Assembly (NCBI GenBank): GCA_037176725.1
Contig: JAZBRS010000020.1
Coordinates: forward strand, 82,096,001 to 82,160,000
Length of the DNA: 64,000 bases
DNA from: Posidonia oceanica
Taxonomy: Eukaryota; Streptophyta; Magnoliopsida; Alismatales; Posidoniaceae
Reading direction: 5' to 3'
Shown here piece by piece: positions 24,136 through 33,962 of this stretch (position 1 is the stretch's first letter; the number at the start of each line of letters is the position of its first letter). Below the pieces are notes generated by a model, which ran no database searches, was not told the origin of the DNA, and worked only from the letters and a program-made list of their open reading frames with translations. The translations under genes were made by a program, and so were the position numbers.

Positions 24136-24187
24136 CCCCGGGCTTGGGGTTTGTTAGGGTTTAGGGTTTGTTGATTAGGGTTTGGGG

Positions 24188-24413
24188 TTTTTTTTTTTTT
24201 TTTAACCTAACCTACTATAGCTTAACGGATTTTTCTTCATGGAAAGCCCACAGGTCACAGGTTCGAAACCTGTGGGCGGTAAGGAAGGAAAATTAATCCC
24301 ATAATGCAAGAAAGAGTGGGAAAATCCCACTCAATATGCGGTGGGCGGGTTTCGAACCCGCGTCTTGAGAGGGTAGTGGAGGTGACCCAACCACTACGGT
24401 AACCATTGCTGGT
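24188..24413 (-). mobile_element. tRNA-derived SINE copy 4
   Basis: Same family as copies 1-3: T run 24188-24203, B-box complement (ggtttcgaacccg) near 24347 and head near 24412. It sits in C's 5' LTR, in tttggggttt context. Confidence 0.82.
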
Positions 24414-24449
24414 TAGGTTTGGGGTTTGTTAGGGTTTAGGGTTTGTTGA

Positions 24450-24672
24450 TTTTTTTTTTTACCTACTGAAGATAGCCTATTGGTTTTTTCCATGCAAGAT
24501 AGCCCACAGGTCCCAAGATCGAAACCTGTGGGCAACACAAAGGTGTGGGAATAAATCCCAAGCTGCAAGAGAGTGTGGGAAAATCCCACACAACATGAGG
24601 GGGGCAGGTATCGAACCCGCAACCAACGGGGTAGTGGAGGGGGCCCCCGACCACTACGGTAACCATGCTGGT
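24450..24672 (-). mobile_element. tRNA-derived SINE copy 5 (diverged)
   Basis: T run 24450-24460, B-box complement (ggtatcgaacccgc) near 24607 and head near 24672. It is more divergent (cacaaaggtgtgggaataaa) than copies 1-4, perhaps a subfamily. It is flanked by gttgatt/gggtttgttgattacgg. Confidence 0.75.
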
Positions 24673-24720
24673 TGGGTTTGTTGATTACGGTTTAGGGTTT
24701 GTTGATTAGGGTTTGGGGTT

Positions 24721-27130
24721 TGTTATTTATTTATTTATTTAAAAGGCATAATCTTCATTGCATAACAAAAGAGATTACAACCAGACTCTTGGGTTCAACA
24801 AGATACACAAGAGCCTCTGAAAGAGACCAAAGTATAGATGATAATACCAAAACCAGTCAAGCAGACTCAGCCTCTAGATCTACAAATGAAGGCGTCTTGC
24901 TTTGTCTTTGAGACCTCAGATGACCTGACCTACGAGGGCCTCCTAGGGGAACCATAGAAGAGTAATCCTTGGGCTTGTATATCTTGCGTTGCCTTCCTGC
25001 CAGAGGGAAGTCATCATCATAGTATACTGCATCCATACTAGGTGCTTTATCACTGAACATAGGAGAATCCTCTCCCATAGCATCATCAGAGCCCAATGAT
25101 TCCTCCTTGTAGCAAAGAGGGTCACGAGGCACCTCATGAAGCAAATCTTGAGTAAAAACATTATCAATATCCGAGGAATCATAATTGGCATCCCTAAGAT
25201 CCTTATGCAAAGCCTTTAAATCCTTCCAATGACCTTCCTGCCCTTGCTGGGATTTCACAAGCTTATCAGACTTATGCATGGATGTAATGAGTTGGGACCA
25301 CCTTCCCAAAGCAGCCTGCTCACGAGCCTCTTGATCATCCTGTCCCAAAGACTCATGCAAACTACCACCCTTTAGATCTGAACCCTTTTGTTTAACATCT
25401 TCAACATCCATTGCAGCATCCACAGTAACCAAGTCCACAGCTTGACCTGAGCAACCCATAGAGGATAGCCGGCCTCCAACTGGTTCATGAACATCAATTT
25501 GGTCAATGTCCATGCCCACAACAGGCACACCCTCCAGATCCGAGCCCTGAGGTGATAAACTGGCCTCCTTGTTCTCCACGTAGACTTCAAAGTGGACTTT
25601 CTTTTCATCCTTTTTGCCTTTCTTTTTCATGGATTTCTTCTTCACTTGTTTGGACTCAGCAGCCTCCACAGGTGCCTTCTTTTTGCTAAAGGATCTGTCC
25701 ACCCACTCCCTTGTGGATTCAGATCCAGAATCTGATCTCTGAGTAGGTCTCTGCTTGGAGCATGAGTCTTCAGAATGCCCTAAAGAGGCACACCTGTTAC
25801 AGAATAGGGGAATAGCACCTTCAGGAAAGAAAATTTTTTGAGCAAAAACTTCCCCACCATTGTCAATCCATAACTGATTAGGAATTGGCTTGGAGAAATC
25901 AACCTCCACGCACACTCTGGTCACGCCCGGCCTGGTAAATTCTTCAGCATCCTTATCAGCACACAAGAACTTACCCACCATTCCAGCTAAAGATTGTAAA
26001 GCCCTAGGAGATTGTAGATGGGCACGTAAGCAAGGGAATTCAACCCAAATGGGTGCACATGTTGATTCACCCCCCGGAGTGAATCTGGGAGACCACCTAA
26101 ATACCTGCATGATCTTCCCAAGGATCTTCCATTCACGCTTGATATAGGCATTCACAAAGTCCCCTCTGTTTTGAAACCTGATGATAACATGGTTATCATC
26201 AATGGCACCCACAAAAAAATCCTATGAGAAATTGCAAACCCTTTTAAGTGTGAGCCTTATTTGCATAAGGGAAGGCCTCCTGGAACCAAATTTACCCACC
26301 AAGCTCCACGAGAAAGGTCTTGATAACTTCCCAACTTCAATCAGAGAGAAGATCAAAACCTGCTTCCCATTCTGTAAAACCGGATTTCTAAGGGGAATAT
26401 CCTCAAACACCGGTTTGACATGATGCTCCCTAGTTGCTGCCGCAAAAGATTTGCGTTGCAACCGATCCCTATCACGAATCTGATAATGTGGGGGGGAAGC
26501 CAAAGGATCCCCACCATGATCCGACTCAGGCCCCTGCATGGAAATAGATGGGAATTTGGGTTGAACATAGGTTCTATAGCCACCACCCCTTTGGGGAGCA
26601 GGACCTTTGCTGGAAGGGGTTTGAACCCCAACAATGGGTTGCTTCTGTTCCACACCACCACGGTGCGTTGCTTCAGTGTAAGAGAGTCGCTCCACCTGCA
26701 GATCAGAAGAGGGAGCTTCACCGGACGCCACTACCAAAGTATGCTTGGCTTCCGTCAAGTGAGTTGACTGAGACAACGGCTTGAAACCAACAGACGCAGA
26801 ATCACTCAGAGGATCAGAAGAGCCAACCAGTGTGCACGGGTCCTTCACAGAGGATCCCACCACCAGCATATCTTCCTTCGGACTAGGCTTCATCCCAGAG
26901 GACGACGAAGCACCCACAGAGAAACCCACCGCAGGTGGAGGAGGCCTCCATAAGGGACGGGGGTGAGAAGGAGTAAACAGAGGAGGAGGAGGAGGTCGGG
27001 GAGGTGGTCAAAAACCAGAAGCAAACAAAGATCTGGGAGGGGGAGTCCCCATCCCGCTAGCCTTAGGGCACCGACGGAAGGGGAAGGGCGCGCACAGAAA
27101 ATGTTTTCGCGGGAGATTCTCTCTCCTGAA
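24721..27130 (-). mobile_element. Half-LINE copy 2 (near full length, ORF1 only)
   Basis: The 3' end is a (TAAA)n-type tail (plus strand 24722-24740) preceded by a conserved tail motif, about 110 nt of 3' UTR and a long ORF1, with no ORF2. The 5' end is near 27130, before ttggggtttgg. The opposite flank is tttggggtttg, so the likely TSD is ttggggtttg. Confidence 0.72.
24857..26929 (-). pseudogene. LINE ORF1-like DUF4283/zinc-knuckle protein, one amber stop
   Basis: About 690 codons are in one frame, broken only by TAG at 26222-26224. The N-terminus is Ser/Pro-rich; the start is uncertain because the frame is open to about 26960 and the first codon shown at 26929 is GTG. Then comes a DUF4283-like domain spanning the amber (LIFSLIEVGKLSRPFSW ... 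DDNHVIIRFQNRGDFVNAY), a DUF4283/zf-CCHC_4 segment (APIWVEFPCL, CVEVDFSKPIPNQLWI), a CCHC knuckle CNRCASLGHSEDSC, a Lys-rich stretch (KQVKKKSMKKKGKKDEKK) and the acidic C-terminus shared with copy 1. Such proteins are ORF1 products of plant L1 LINEs and bind RNA. Loss of function by one transition suggests a fairly recent insertion. Confidence 0.8.
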
Positions 27131-27419
27131 GAAGTTGGGGTTTGGCTTAATGGGCTTGGGTTTAGGGTTTGGGGTTTGTTAGGGTTTAGGGTTTAGGTTA
27201 GGGTTTTTTAGTTTTAGGGTTTGTTGATTTTTGGGTTTGGGATTTGAGATGAGTTCTAGGGTTTGAGATGAGGGTTTGAGAGGGTTTGAGGTTTGTAATG
27301 GGGTTTAGGTTTTGGGTTTAGGTTTAGGTTTGGATTTAGGATTCAGGGTTTAGGGTTGGGTTTTGGTTGCCACCAGAGAGAGATCCACTAATTCAGCCTG
27401 TTAAAATGGGGTGTCTACA

Positions 27420-27424
27420 CTATG
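27420..27424. repeat. Right TSD (ctatg) of element C
   Basis: See 6978-6982. B's interior resumes here (tatgcatggatg...), matching 40862 onwards. Confidence 0.92.
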
Positions 27425-27984
27425 CATGGATGCGTGCTGACGGGAATGCGAAAGAGGGGGTCATGATATGCAATGCATGACCCTAAGTAATGAGGTTCCT
27501 CCATCATCACCAGCTTTAATTTGTATATCGGGTTGGCTCAGGAATTTTTCTCACCACCTAAGGCGGACTGACACATGTGTGAATGCAATTTGTCATAATC
27601 AGGTGCCCTTTCCTCGAGTGTTGCCTACACTCGCCCAGGGGACCGTCATCTCATGATACGCGGGTTGGCGAGTGAGAGGTCCATGATGCTCTTAGGCAAA
27701 TGGGAATTGATCTCTTCTTTGCCAGCCGTGTTGGCTTTATTTGTCACAATTAGGTGTCCTTTCATTGAATGTTGCCTACATTCTCGACAGAGACCGTCAT
27801 CTCGTGACTCGGAATCAATGAACGATGAGTCCACTAATACCATTGGCTTTATTCGTCAGAATCAAGTGTCCTTTCATTGAATGTTGCCTATATTCTCAGC
27901 GGGGAGCATCATCTTCTAACCCGGGAGTTTAGTGAGCGGAGGGTTCACTAATACCATTGGCTTTGCTTTGTTGACCTAGTTGTG

Positions 27985-28815
27985 CTACGGCGTACCTGCT
28001 GTTGGATTGTTTTGCTTTGTTTGTCCGATTGTGCTCCAGGGTTTGCTTTGTTTATCCGGTTGGCTCCGAGGTTTGCTTTGTTTATCCGGTTATGCTCTAG
28101 GGTTTGCTTTGTTGATTTGGTTGTGCTCCGGGGTTTGTTTTGTTTATCCGGTTGTGCTCCAGGGATCTTTGTTTTGGTATCTTGGTTATGCTCCGGGGTT
28201 CTTTGCTTTGGTATCCCGTTTATGCTCCGGGGTTCTTTGCTTTGGTATCCCGGCCATGCTCCAGGGATCTTTCTTTGATATCCCCGTTATGCTCCGGGGA
28301 TCTTTGCTTTGGTATCCTGGTTAGGCTCCGGGGATCTTTCTTTGCTGTCTCGGTTATGCTCCGGGGATCTTTGCTTTGGTATCCCGGTTATGCTCCGGGG
28401 ATCCTTCTTTGATATCCCGGTTATGCTTCGAGGATCTTTGCTTTGGTATCCCGGTTGTGCTCCGGGGATCCTTGCTTTGGTATCCCAGTTATGCTCCGGG
28501 GTTTGCTTTGTTTATCCGGTTGTGCTCCAGGGTTTGCTTTGTTTATCCGGTTGTGCTCCGAGGCTCTTTCTTTGATGACTGGGTTTGCTTTGTTTATTCG
28601 GTTGTGCTCCAGGTTTGCTTTGTTTATCCGGTTGTGCTCTGAGTTTACTTTGTTTATCCGATTGTGCTCCGAGGTTCTTTGCTTTGGTATCCCGATTATG
28701 CTCCAGGGATCTTTGCTTTGGTATCCCAGTTATGCTCCAGGGATCTTTGCTTTGGTATCCCGGTTATGCTCCGGGGATCTTTGTTTTGGTATCCCAGATA
28801 TGCTCCAGGGTTCTT
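27985..28815. repeat. Minisatellite of about 34 bp in B
   Basis: More than twenty units have the cores ttgctttggtatcccgg and ttatgctccggggatctt, interspersed with ttgctttgtttatccggttg variants. A second array with the same layout is at 41405-42190. Confidence 0.9.
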
Positions 28816-28954
28816 TAAAAGACTTGCCAAGGGGATTGCCCAAGGGGGTCGAAAATAAAAACATGACGTGCCACGGGGATTGCCCAAGGGCGTCAAACAT
28901 GACGTGCCAAGGGAATTGCCCGAGGGGGTCGAACTGGCATTTAAAAGACTTGAG

Positions 28955-29275
28955 CTGGATCAAACATCCAACGCTCAGAGAAAATGAGCTGGATCAGACA
29001 TCCAACACTCAAGGATTGAGCTGGCTTATCCAACACTCAAGGGTTGAGCTGGATTTATCCAACACTTAAGGATCGAGCTGGATTATCCAACACTCAAGGA
29101 TCGAGCTGGATTATCCAACACTCAAGGATCGAACTGGATTATCCAACACTCAAGGATCGAGCTAGATTATCCAACACTCTAGGATCGAGCTGGATTATCC
29201 AACACTCAAGGATTGAATTGGATTATCCAACACTCAAGGATTGAGCTGGATCAAACATCCATCACTCAAGGATTG
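28955..29275. repeat. 28-bp tandem repeat in B
   Basis: About ten units of gagctggattatccaaca plus ctcaaggatc occur here. A shorter array is at 42330-42560. Confidence 0.9.
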
Positions 29276-29552
29276 ACCTTTGGGTGCTGGTCAAAGAGAT
29301 AGAATTGAAATTTAAAAGACTCGCCGAGGGGGTTGCCCAAGGAAAAACTGAACTAAAGCACGTCGAGGGGGTCGCCTAAGGAAAGATTGAAATAAAACAC
29401 GCCGAGGGGGTTGCCCAAGGGAAAAACTGAAATAAAACACACCGAGAGGTTTGCCCAAGGGAATAAAAGGATACTTCTTTGGCTTCGCTTTGTTGACCCA
29501 GTGGTGCTCCGAGATTTTGAAAATCATGACGGCCTCATCTCCATGTACATTC

Positions 29553-29710
29553 TAGCTTGTAGAAGCCTCTGGAATTGGAAGAAAATTGATGTAGAGGCTT
29601 CCTGGCGACATTCAGCATTTTAAGTTGCTCTGAAGTGTACGACGTAACAATTATCTGCGTCCAACGTAGGACGTAATTTTTTTTGCGTCCAACACTTTCT
29701 TGATGCTGCT
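29553..29710 (+). repeat. Left member of direct repeats flanking the PMD gene
   Basis: It opens cttgtagaagcctctggaa and, about 60-90 nt later, has (a/t)aagttgct followed by a GCGTCCAAC-type cassette. The same order recurs at 33620-33790, 4 kb away on the other side of the PMD gene. Confidence 0.6.
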
Positions 29711-29851
29711 GCACTTAAACGCAGGAATTGTTTGCATCTCACATAGGACGTAGACTATTATAGCATCCTACGCGTCGAGGCCTTTAACTGTCCTGTCCGC
29801 TTTTCTTCCTCACTTTCCCGCTCACTACTCTCCTTTCTCTTCTTCTCCGGT

Positions 29852-32800
29852 GATGGCGGTGATTCCTTTTGAGTTTCTGAGCTTCTTCCGGCGTGAGGCG
29901 GCTCGCTCGTTCGACGGCTCTGACGGCCGGAACTAGGGCACGGGTTGCAACGGCAGTGCACATTCCAGTGAGCGGTGACTATGACTTTTAGTTCCGGGGA
30001 GTATGCTTTCCTCCCTTCCCCTCCTCTTCCTCATCATTCCAGACAGTTCTTTGACCTCTATTGGGTCCTTTTCAGTTTATGTCGAGATTTGGTAAAGCTT
30101 ACATGAGGCCAAAGAAGTTGGCACAGAGGGGGGAGGGCCCATCGACGTCCGACAGGTTTGAGCCAACTCCGGTGAGTGTGCCGGAGGCAGTGACACCGGC
30201 GATAGACGAGGCTGAGGTGGTGGCACCGACAGACGTGCCTGAGCCGGCGGTACCGACGGACGTGCCTGAGGTGGCGGCACTGGCGGATGTGCCTGAGGTG
30301 GCGGCTTGCGTCGTGGAGACTGAGGCGACGAGTGTCGAGGAGACTGAGGCGACGAGTGTCGAGGAGACTGAGGCGACAAGCGCCTCTGGTGGCTCGGAGG
30401 ATTCCGATTCTTCAGCCACTTTTGGCGAGGATTCAGAGGAGTCGGGGTCAGAGGAGGTAGTTCCCGAGGCTGTCCCCAAGGCTGTTGCTCCTCCTGCTGC
30501 TAGGATGGTTGAGGACGATAGTTGGTACGTGAGCATCCAGGACTTTTTTGCCTGGAGGCGGAGGGCGAGGCTGGCACTCCTCCAGACTTCACGTAGGTTC
30601 ACATACCCCGTGACGAGGTACAGGCTTCGGGTCCGCGCAGGGATGCGGCTCAGGCCAAGTTTACGGTAGCTGCACTGGCGACCAGAGGATAGGTAGTCAC
30701 ACTTTCCATTCGGAAATTATTATCATATTTAACTTGATCTGATAATTTTCCTCTCTCTTGCAGAGTCGGGCTCCCACTGTCGTGCGCTATTACTGGGGTC
30801 AGGTCCTCAGGTGCTACCGGATGTTGGAGCCTTTCCAGCACGAGCGGCTTCGGTAGATGGGGTTTGGACACTTCCTGTCTATTCCTCTTTTCCAGCTTGA
30901 GTTGGGACTTCTGGAGTCTGCAGTAGAGCGCTACCACCCCCATACGAGCTCGTTCGTGACCCGAGTTGGCGAGTTCATCCTTTCTCTGGAGGACATGGCC
31001 CGACTGACTGGCCTACGGGTGACGGGACGTCCGGTGACTAGCCCAATACACTCCGACTACTCCTCTATGATGGTGGAGTTGGTGGGGAGAAGGGTCGTCA
31101 TGTACGGGCCCCGCCTTTTTGTTACTACCTCGGCGGTTCAGCGCGTCGAGGACTCCAGGGAGATTGCTACAGAGCCTAGAGAGGACACGGATTAGCAGCT
31201 CCGCGCTTTCCTTTTAGTTCTGTTTGGGGACCTGCTATTCAGCCACGCTACTTCACGGGTTTTGGCAGTGTTCCTGCCCCTGCTTGTCGACTTAGACCGA
31301 GTAGGGGAGTATGCTTGGGGAGTCGCGAGCCTGTCGTTCCAAGTTTTCCGATGGTAGTTCCCGCCAGCTTGGCGGGAACCTGCCATTCTTTCAGGTATAT
31401 AAACTTTCTTTGCTTATTTAAGCTTCAAATATTATTTACTTTGCATGCTCGACTGATGATTTGCTTTCTTTTTACTTGCAGATGTGGGTATGGGACCACT
31501 TTACTTTCATGAGGCCCATCCCACCTTAAGTTCCCGAGGCAGGGATGCCCTTCCCGCAAGGACTGCACTGGAGTCAGGCCTCTCATGCACCTGAGGTGGT
31601 CACTGGCCATCGCTATGTCGGGCGTCTCTTCTTTGAGATGCTAGTTCCTGCCCAGGTAATATGCCCCTGCTGATATATTATTCTTCTTTTGGTTTACTGA
31701 TTCCCTGTCTCCCTTTCAGGTGATCTGGCATCCTTACGCCGAGGGGGAGCACGAGGATGTCCGCGAGATAGCTCGGGATCGGACAGTTTTGGACCGGTAC
31801 ATCTGGCTCCACTGCTGGAACCACTGCCACTTCCAGTAGATCAGCCGGACACTTAGGCAGTTGGGGCGCTAGCAGATTCAGCCTCAAGCTCACCCATTCC
31901 GAGTTTGGCGCGAGATACGGGGGGGAGGTGGACGTGCTCACCACTGGGTTGACACCTACGGTCCACAGTTGCTGGACTGGGTTCGAGGCAGCTCTACCAC
32001 TCCTGTTGATGCAACTGCTGAGGACAAGTTGGCCTGGGCCAGGTGGATGGATGACCAGTTTAGCGAGCTCATGGTCTTCCATCGCTCCCATTTTCTGGGG
32101 CGGTCGAACCTTCCCATGGGTGACACCGCTCTAGATGTGGCAGCGATAGTTGTGGGTGAGCTACAGGAGTCCGTCCGCTCTCACAGGATTCAGATGGAGA
32201 TAGCGGTGAGTATTTAGCTTTATGTTTCAATTTGTATTGCCTGTATTTCTTGACAGCTAACTTGTTTGGACCTTGCCCCTCGCAGTTGAGGACTACTGAT
32301 GAGTATAGTCAATGCGAGCGCGACCTGGTTAGGCACGTTGCTGAGCTGACCGAGGAGGTTGAGTGTCTGCGAGCCTCTGCTTCTCAAGTTTGCATTTATT
32401 TTTGTAGCATAGTTGTTTGAAAATTGTGCTAATTATGCCTCCTTTGCTTTTGCAGCCCTTGACTAGCTCTGCCCCTCCACCGGGTCATGCCGAGGAGATT
32501 TCCCACTTTCATAGTATGGTAAGTATAGTAGTATACTTTCCCTTTATATTTCTTGATTCAGTTCTGACTATGGTTCTGACTTTTACAGATTGACGATCTT
32601 CAGTGGGAGTTGGAGCGGACTACGGTAGGTGCCTTGGAGCATGCTTTACGCCTTGAGGAGCAGCTGGAGGAGGTACGTCGGCTTGCTGAGGAGAGGGCTG
32701 CTGAGATTGCCCGGCTTGCTGTGCAGTAGCGACCCCTACCGGCGATTGATTCTGCTGCAGAGATTGCCGAGCTGAGGAGGCAGCTGCAGGTGGCTCAGAA

Positions 32801-33190
32801 GGTATAACTTGCTCTTCTGCCTTTTAAATTCATATGCTTGCTTATGCTAATGGCTTGATGGTTCTCCTCTGTCTTTTCTTGCACGAACGAGATACGGATC
32901 GTGCGATGGCAGCTCAGTTCGAGACTGAGGCGATGCATTATCGATGGGAGGCCGTGCTTGGTAGTGTTTCTACTGGTCGCTGAGTTCCTCCTCCTCCATT
33001 GTCTGCGTCGAGGCATCACTTTGGCAGCCGTCGTCCACTGGTTGGGGGGTCTCGAGCTGCGTCACAGGCTTCCTCAAGTGGCTCAGTGCGTTAGTCGGCA
33101 CAGCCCCTTGCAGCTCCTCCTTCGGTTCCTTCTTCAGTTCCTCCTTCAGCTCCCGAGGGCGAGGGAGAGAGTGCCACTTAGTTGTTGCTG
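29852..33190 (+). pseudogene. PMD (plant mobile domain) gene, multi-exon, antisense to B
   Basis: Exonic segments are separated by introns with GT/AG ends: about 30079-30665 (N-terminal Pro/Val/Glu-rich repeats), 30764-31394, 31482-31655, 31721-32204, 32286-32388, 32456-32520, 32590-32801 and about 32890-33186. The second to fourth carry the plant mobile domain: FVTRVGEFILSLEDMARLTGLRVTG, LFSHATSRVLAVFLPLL, GEYAWGVASLSFQ, MWVWDHF, VIWHPYAEGE and ISRTLRQLG. Later segments are coiled-coil-like. PMD proteins (MAIN/MAIL family) act in plant silencing and development, and PMD frames occur antisense near the 3' end of Tat-lineage retroelements, as here. About ten in-frame stops, eight of them TAG (for example 30854 and 31193), make it dead. 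The first exon and exon-1 phase are uncertain. Confidence 0.8.
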
Positions 33191-33619
33191 CTCTCTTTTT
33201 CTTTGTTTTTTCTATTTTTACTTGACAGCACTTGTACCTCAGGGGCATGCCTCGGTGATATTGTAGAAAACTCAGATTTATAAATGATAAAGATTTTCTG
33301 CACACTTAGCAAACTTGTCAAATGTTTTCTTTTTTTCTTTACCTTTTTCTAAGTTGAAAATGAACTAAGATAACCAATAATCGGGGGAGCACCTCCAAAT
33401 AATGGCTTTTAATTCAATTTAACTTGAAACAAGCTTAATTACGTGTAATAATATGCAAATGACAGAGTTATGAAGAAAAATTTCACCAGCGAGCTTTAAT
33501 TCTGAATTCCGCGACCGTTGGCGCTTTAACAAGTTAATAACTTAATGTAAACTACAACAGGTGATTCTAGATAACCCAGAGGTCTAAAAAATATGAAACC
33601 AACGCCCACACGTGTATTT
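33191..33619. other. Downstream region of the PMD gene
   Basis: A/T-rich sequence with AATAAT and ATAAATGATAAAG stretches could be a 3' UTR and polyadenylation region of the PMD gene. No other feature is seen. Confidence 0.35.
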
Positions 33620-33962
33620 CAACTTGTAGAAGCCTCTGGAACTGGTAGAAATTGGTTTGGCAATTTGTCCGCGGATTTGGAGGGCCATGAGCAAAGTTCA
33701 GCAACTTAAGTTGCTGAAAAACGTTGGATGCAACTGTCTAGGCGTCTAACATAGGACGCTAGAAAAGATAACGTCCAACAACTCCTATTTATTTTTCTTT
33801 TTTTTGCTGCGTTGAATGCCTGAAATGGTTGCGTCAAATGTATGATGCAAGAATATATTGCATCCAATAAACTCTTATTTATTTTTTTCTTTTTTTTGCC
33901 ACGTTGGACGCCAAAATAGTTTGCGTTCAATATATGATGCAAACTGTGGCAACGTCCAACAT
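33620..33962. repeat. Right flanking repeat plus cassette array
   Basis: It opens like 29553 (cttgtagaagcctctggaa). Cassette-type units follow at about 33723 (gttggatgc ... gcgtctaac), 33811 and 33902 (gttggacgc), spaced about 90 bp with T-rich linkers; several arms have decayed to gatgca/tgcatc. Confidence 0.65.

Larger units (their letters stand above)
23311..24146 (-). mobile_element. Half-LINE copy 1 (ORF1 only, 5'-truncated)
   Basis: Poly-A (plus T run 23312-23325) is preceded by a 3' hairpin and then the ORF1 end, with no ORF2 between. The flanks tttggggtttg (23300-23310) and ttggggtttg (from about 24147) are consistent with a TSD, although the surroundings are repetitive. The 5' side is truncated inside ORF1. 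Confidence 0.75.
6983..27419 (-). mobile_element. Element C: gag-only Ogre-type LTR retrotransposon
   Basis: This is a 20.4-kb minus-strand element with LTR start TGTAGACACCC at 27419 and 12081, a 3' LTR end at 6983 (TGTAGTAATCCC on plus), a tRNA-Arg PBS at 19513-19530, a polypurine tract at 12082-12098 and a perfect 5-bp TSD. The interior is collinear with A: leader, splice acceptor, gag, splice donor, non-coding region, hairpin repeats, PPT. LTRs are over 5 kb. No pol frames. The 5' LTR end is rearranged, and both LTRs hold later SINE or LINE insertions. Confidence 0.9.
19671..27419 (-). mobile_element. 5' LTR of C, truncated at U5 and enlarged by insertions
   Basis: It starts at 27419 (TGTAGACACCCC) and is collinear with 7250-12081. 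It lacks about 260 bp of the U5 end and carries two half-LINE copies and two SINEs in the telomere-like tract. The GC-rich block at 21560-21830 and GA-rich block at 22330-22870 repeat those of the 3' LTR. Confidence 0.85.
27425..29552 (-). mobile_element. B interior, repeat-rich 3' region (first copy)
   Basis: It is collinear with 40865-42812. It contains diverged units with 'cctttcattgaatgttgcc' (27600-27960), a minisatellite of about 34 bp, G-rich 'ggggattgcccaagg' repeats (28810-28950 and 29315-29465) and 28-bp repeats. Long frames here translate to repeats such as LCSGDLCFGIPVMLRGS in several phases and are not genes. Confidence 0.75.

Noticed and set aside
27980..29069. Repeat proteins with motif LCSGDLCFGIPVMLRGS
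   Set aside because: Product of the minisatellite of about 34 bp; all three frames are open because the unit lacks stops, and the second copy at 41370-42375 differs by repeat number.
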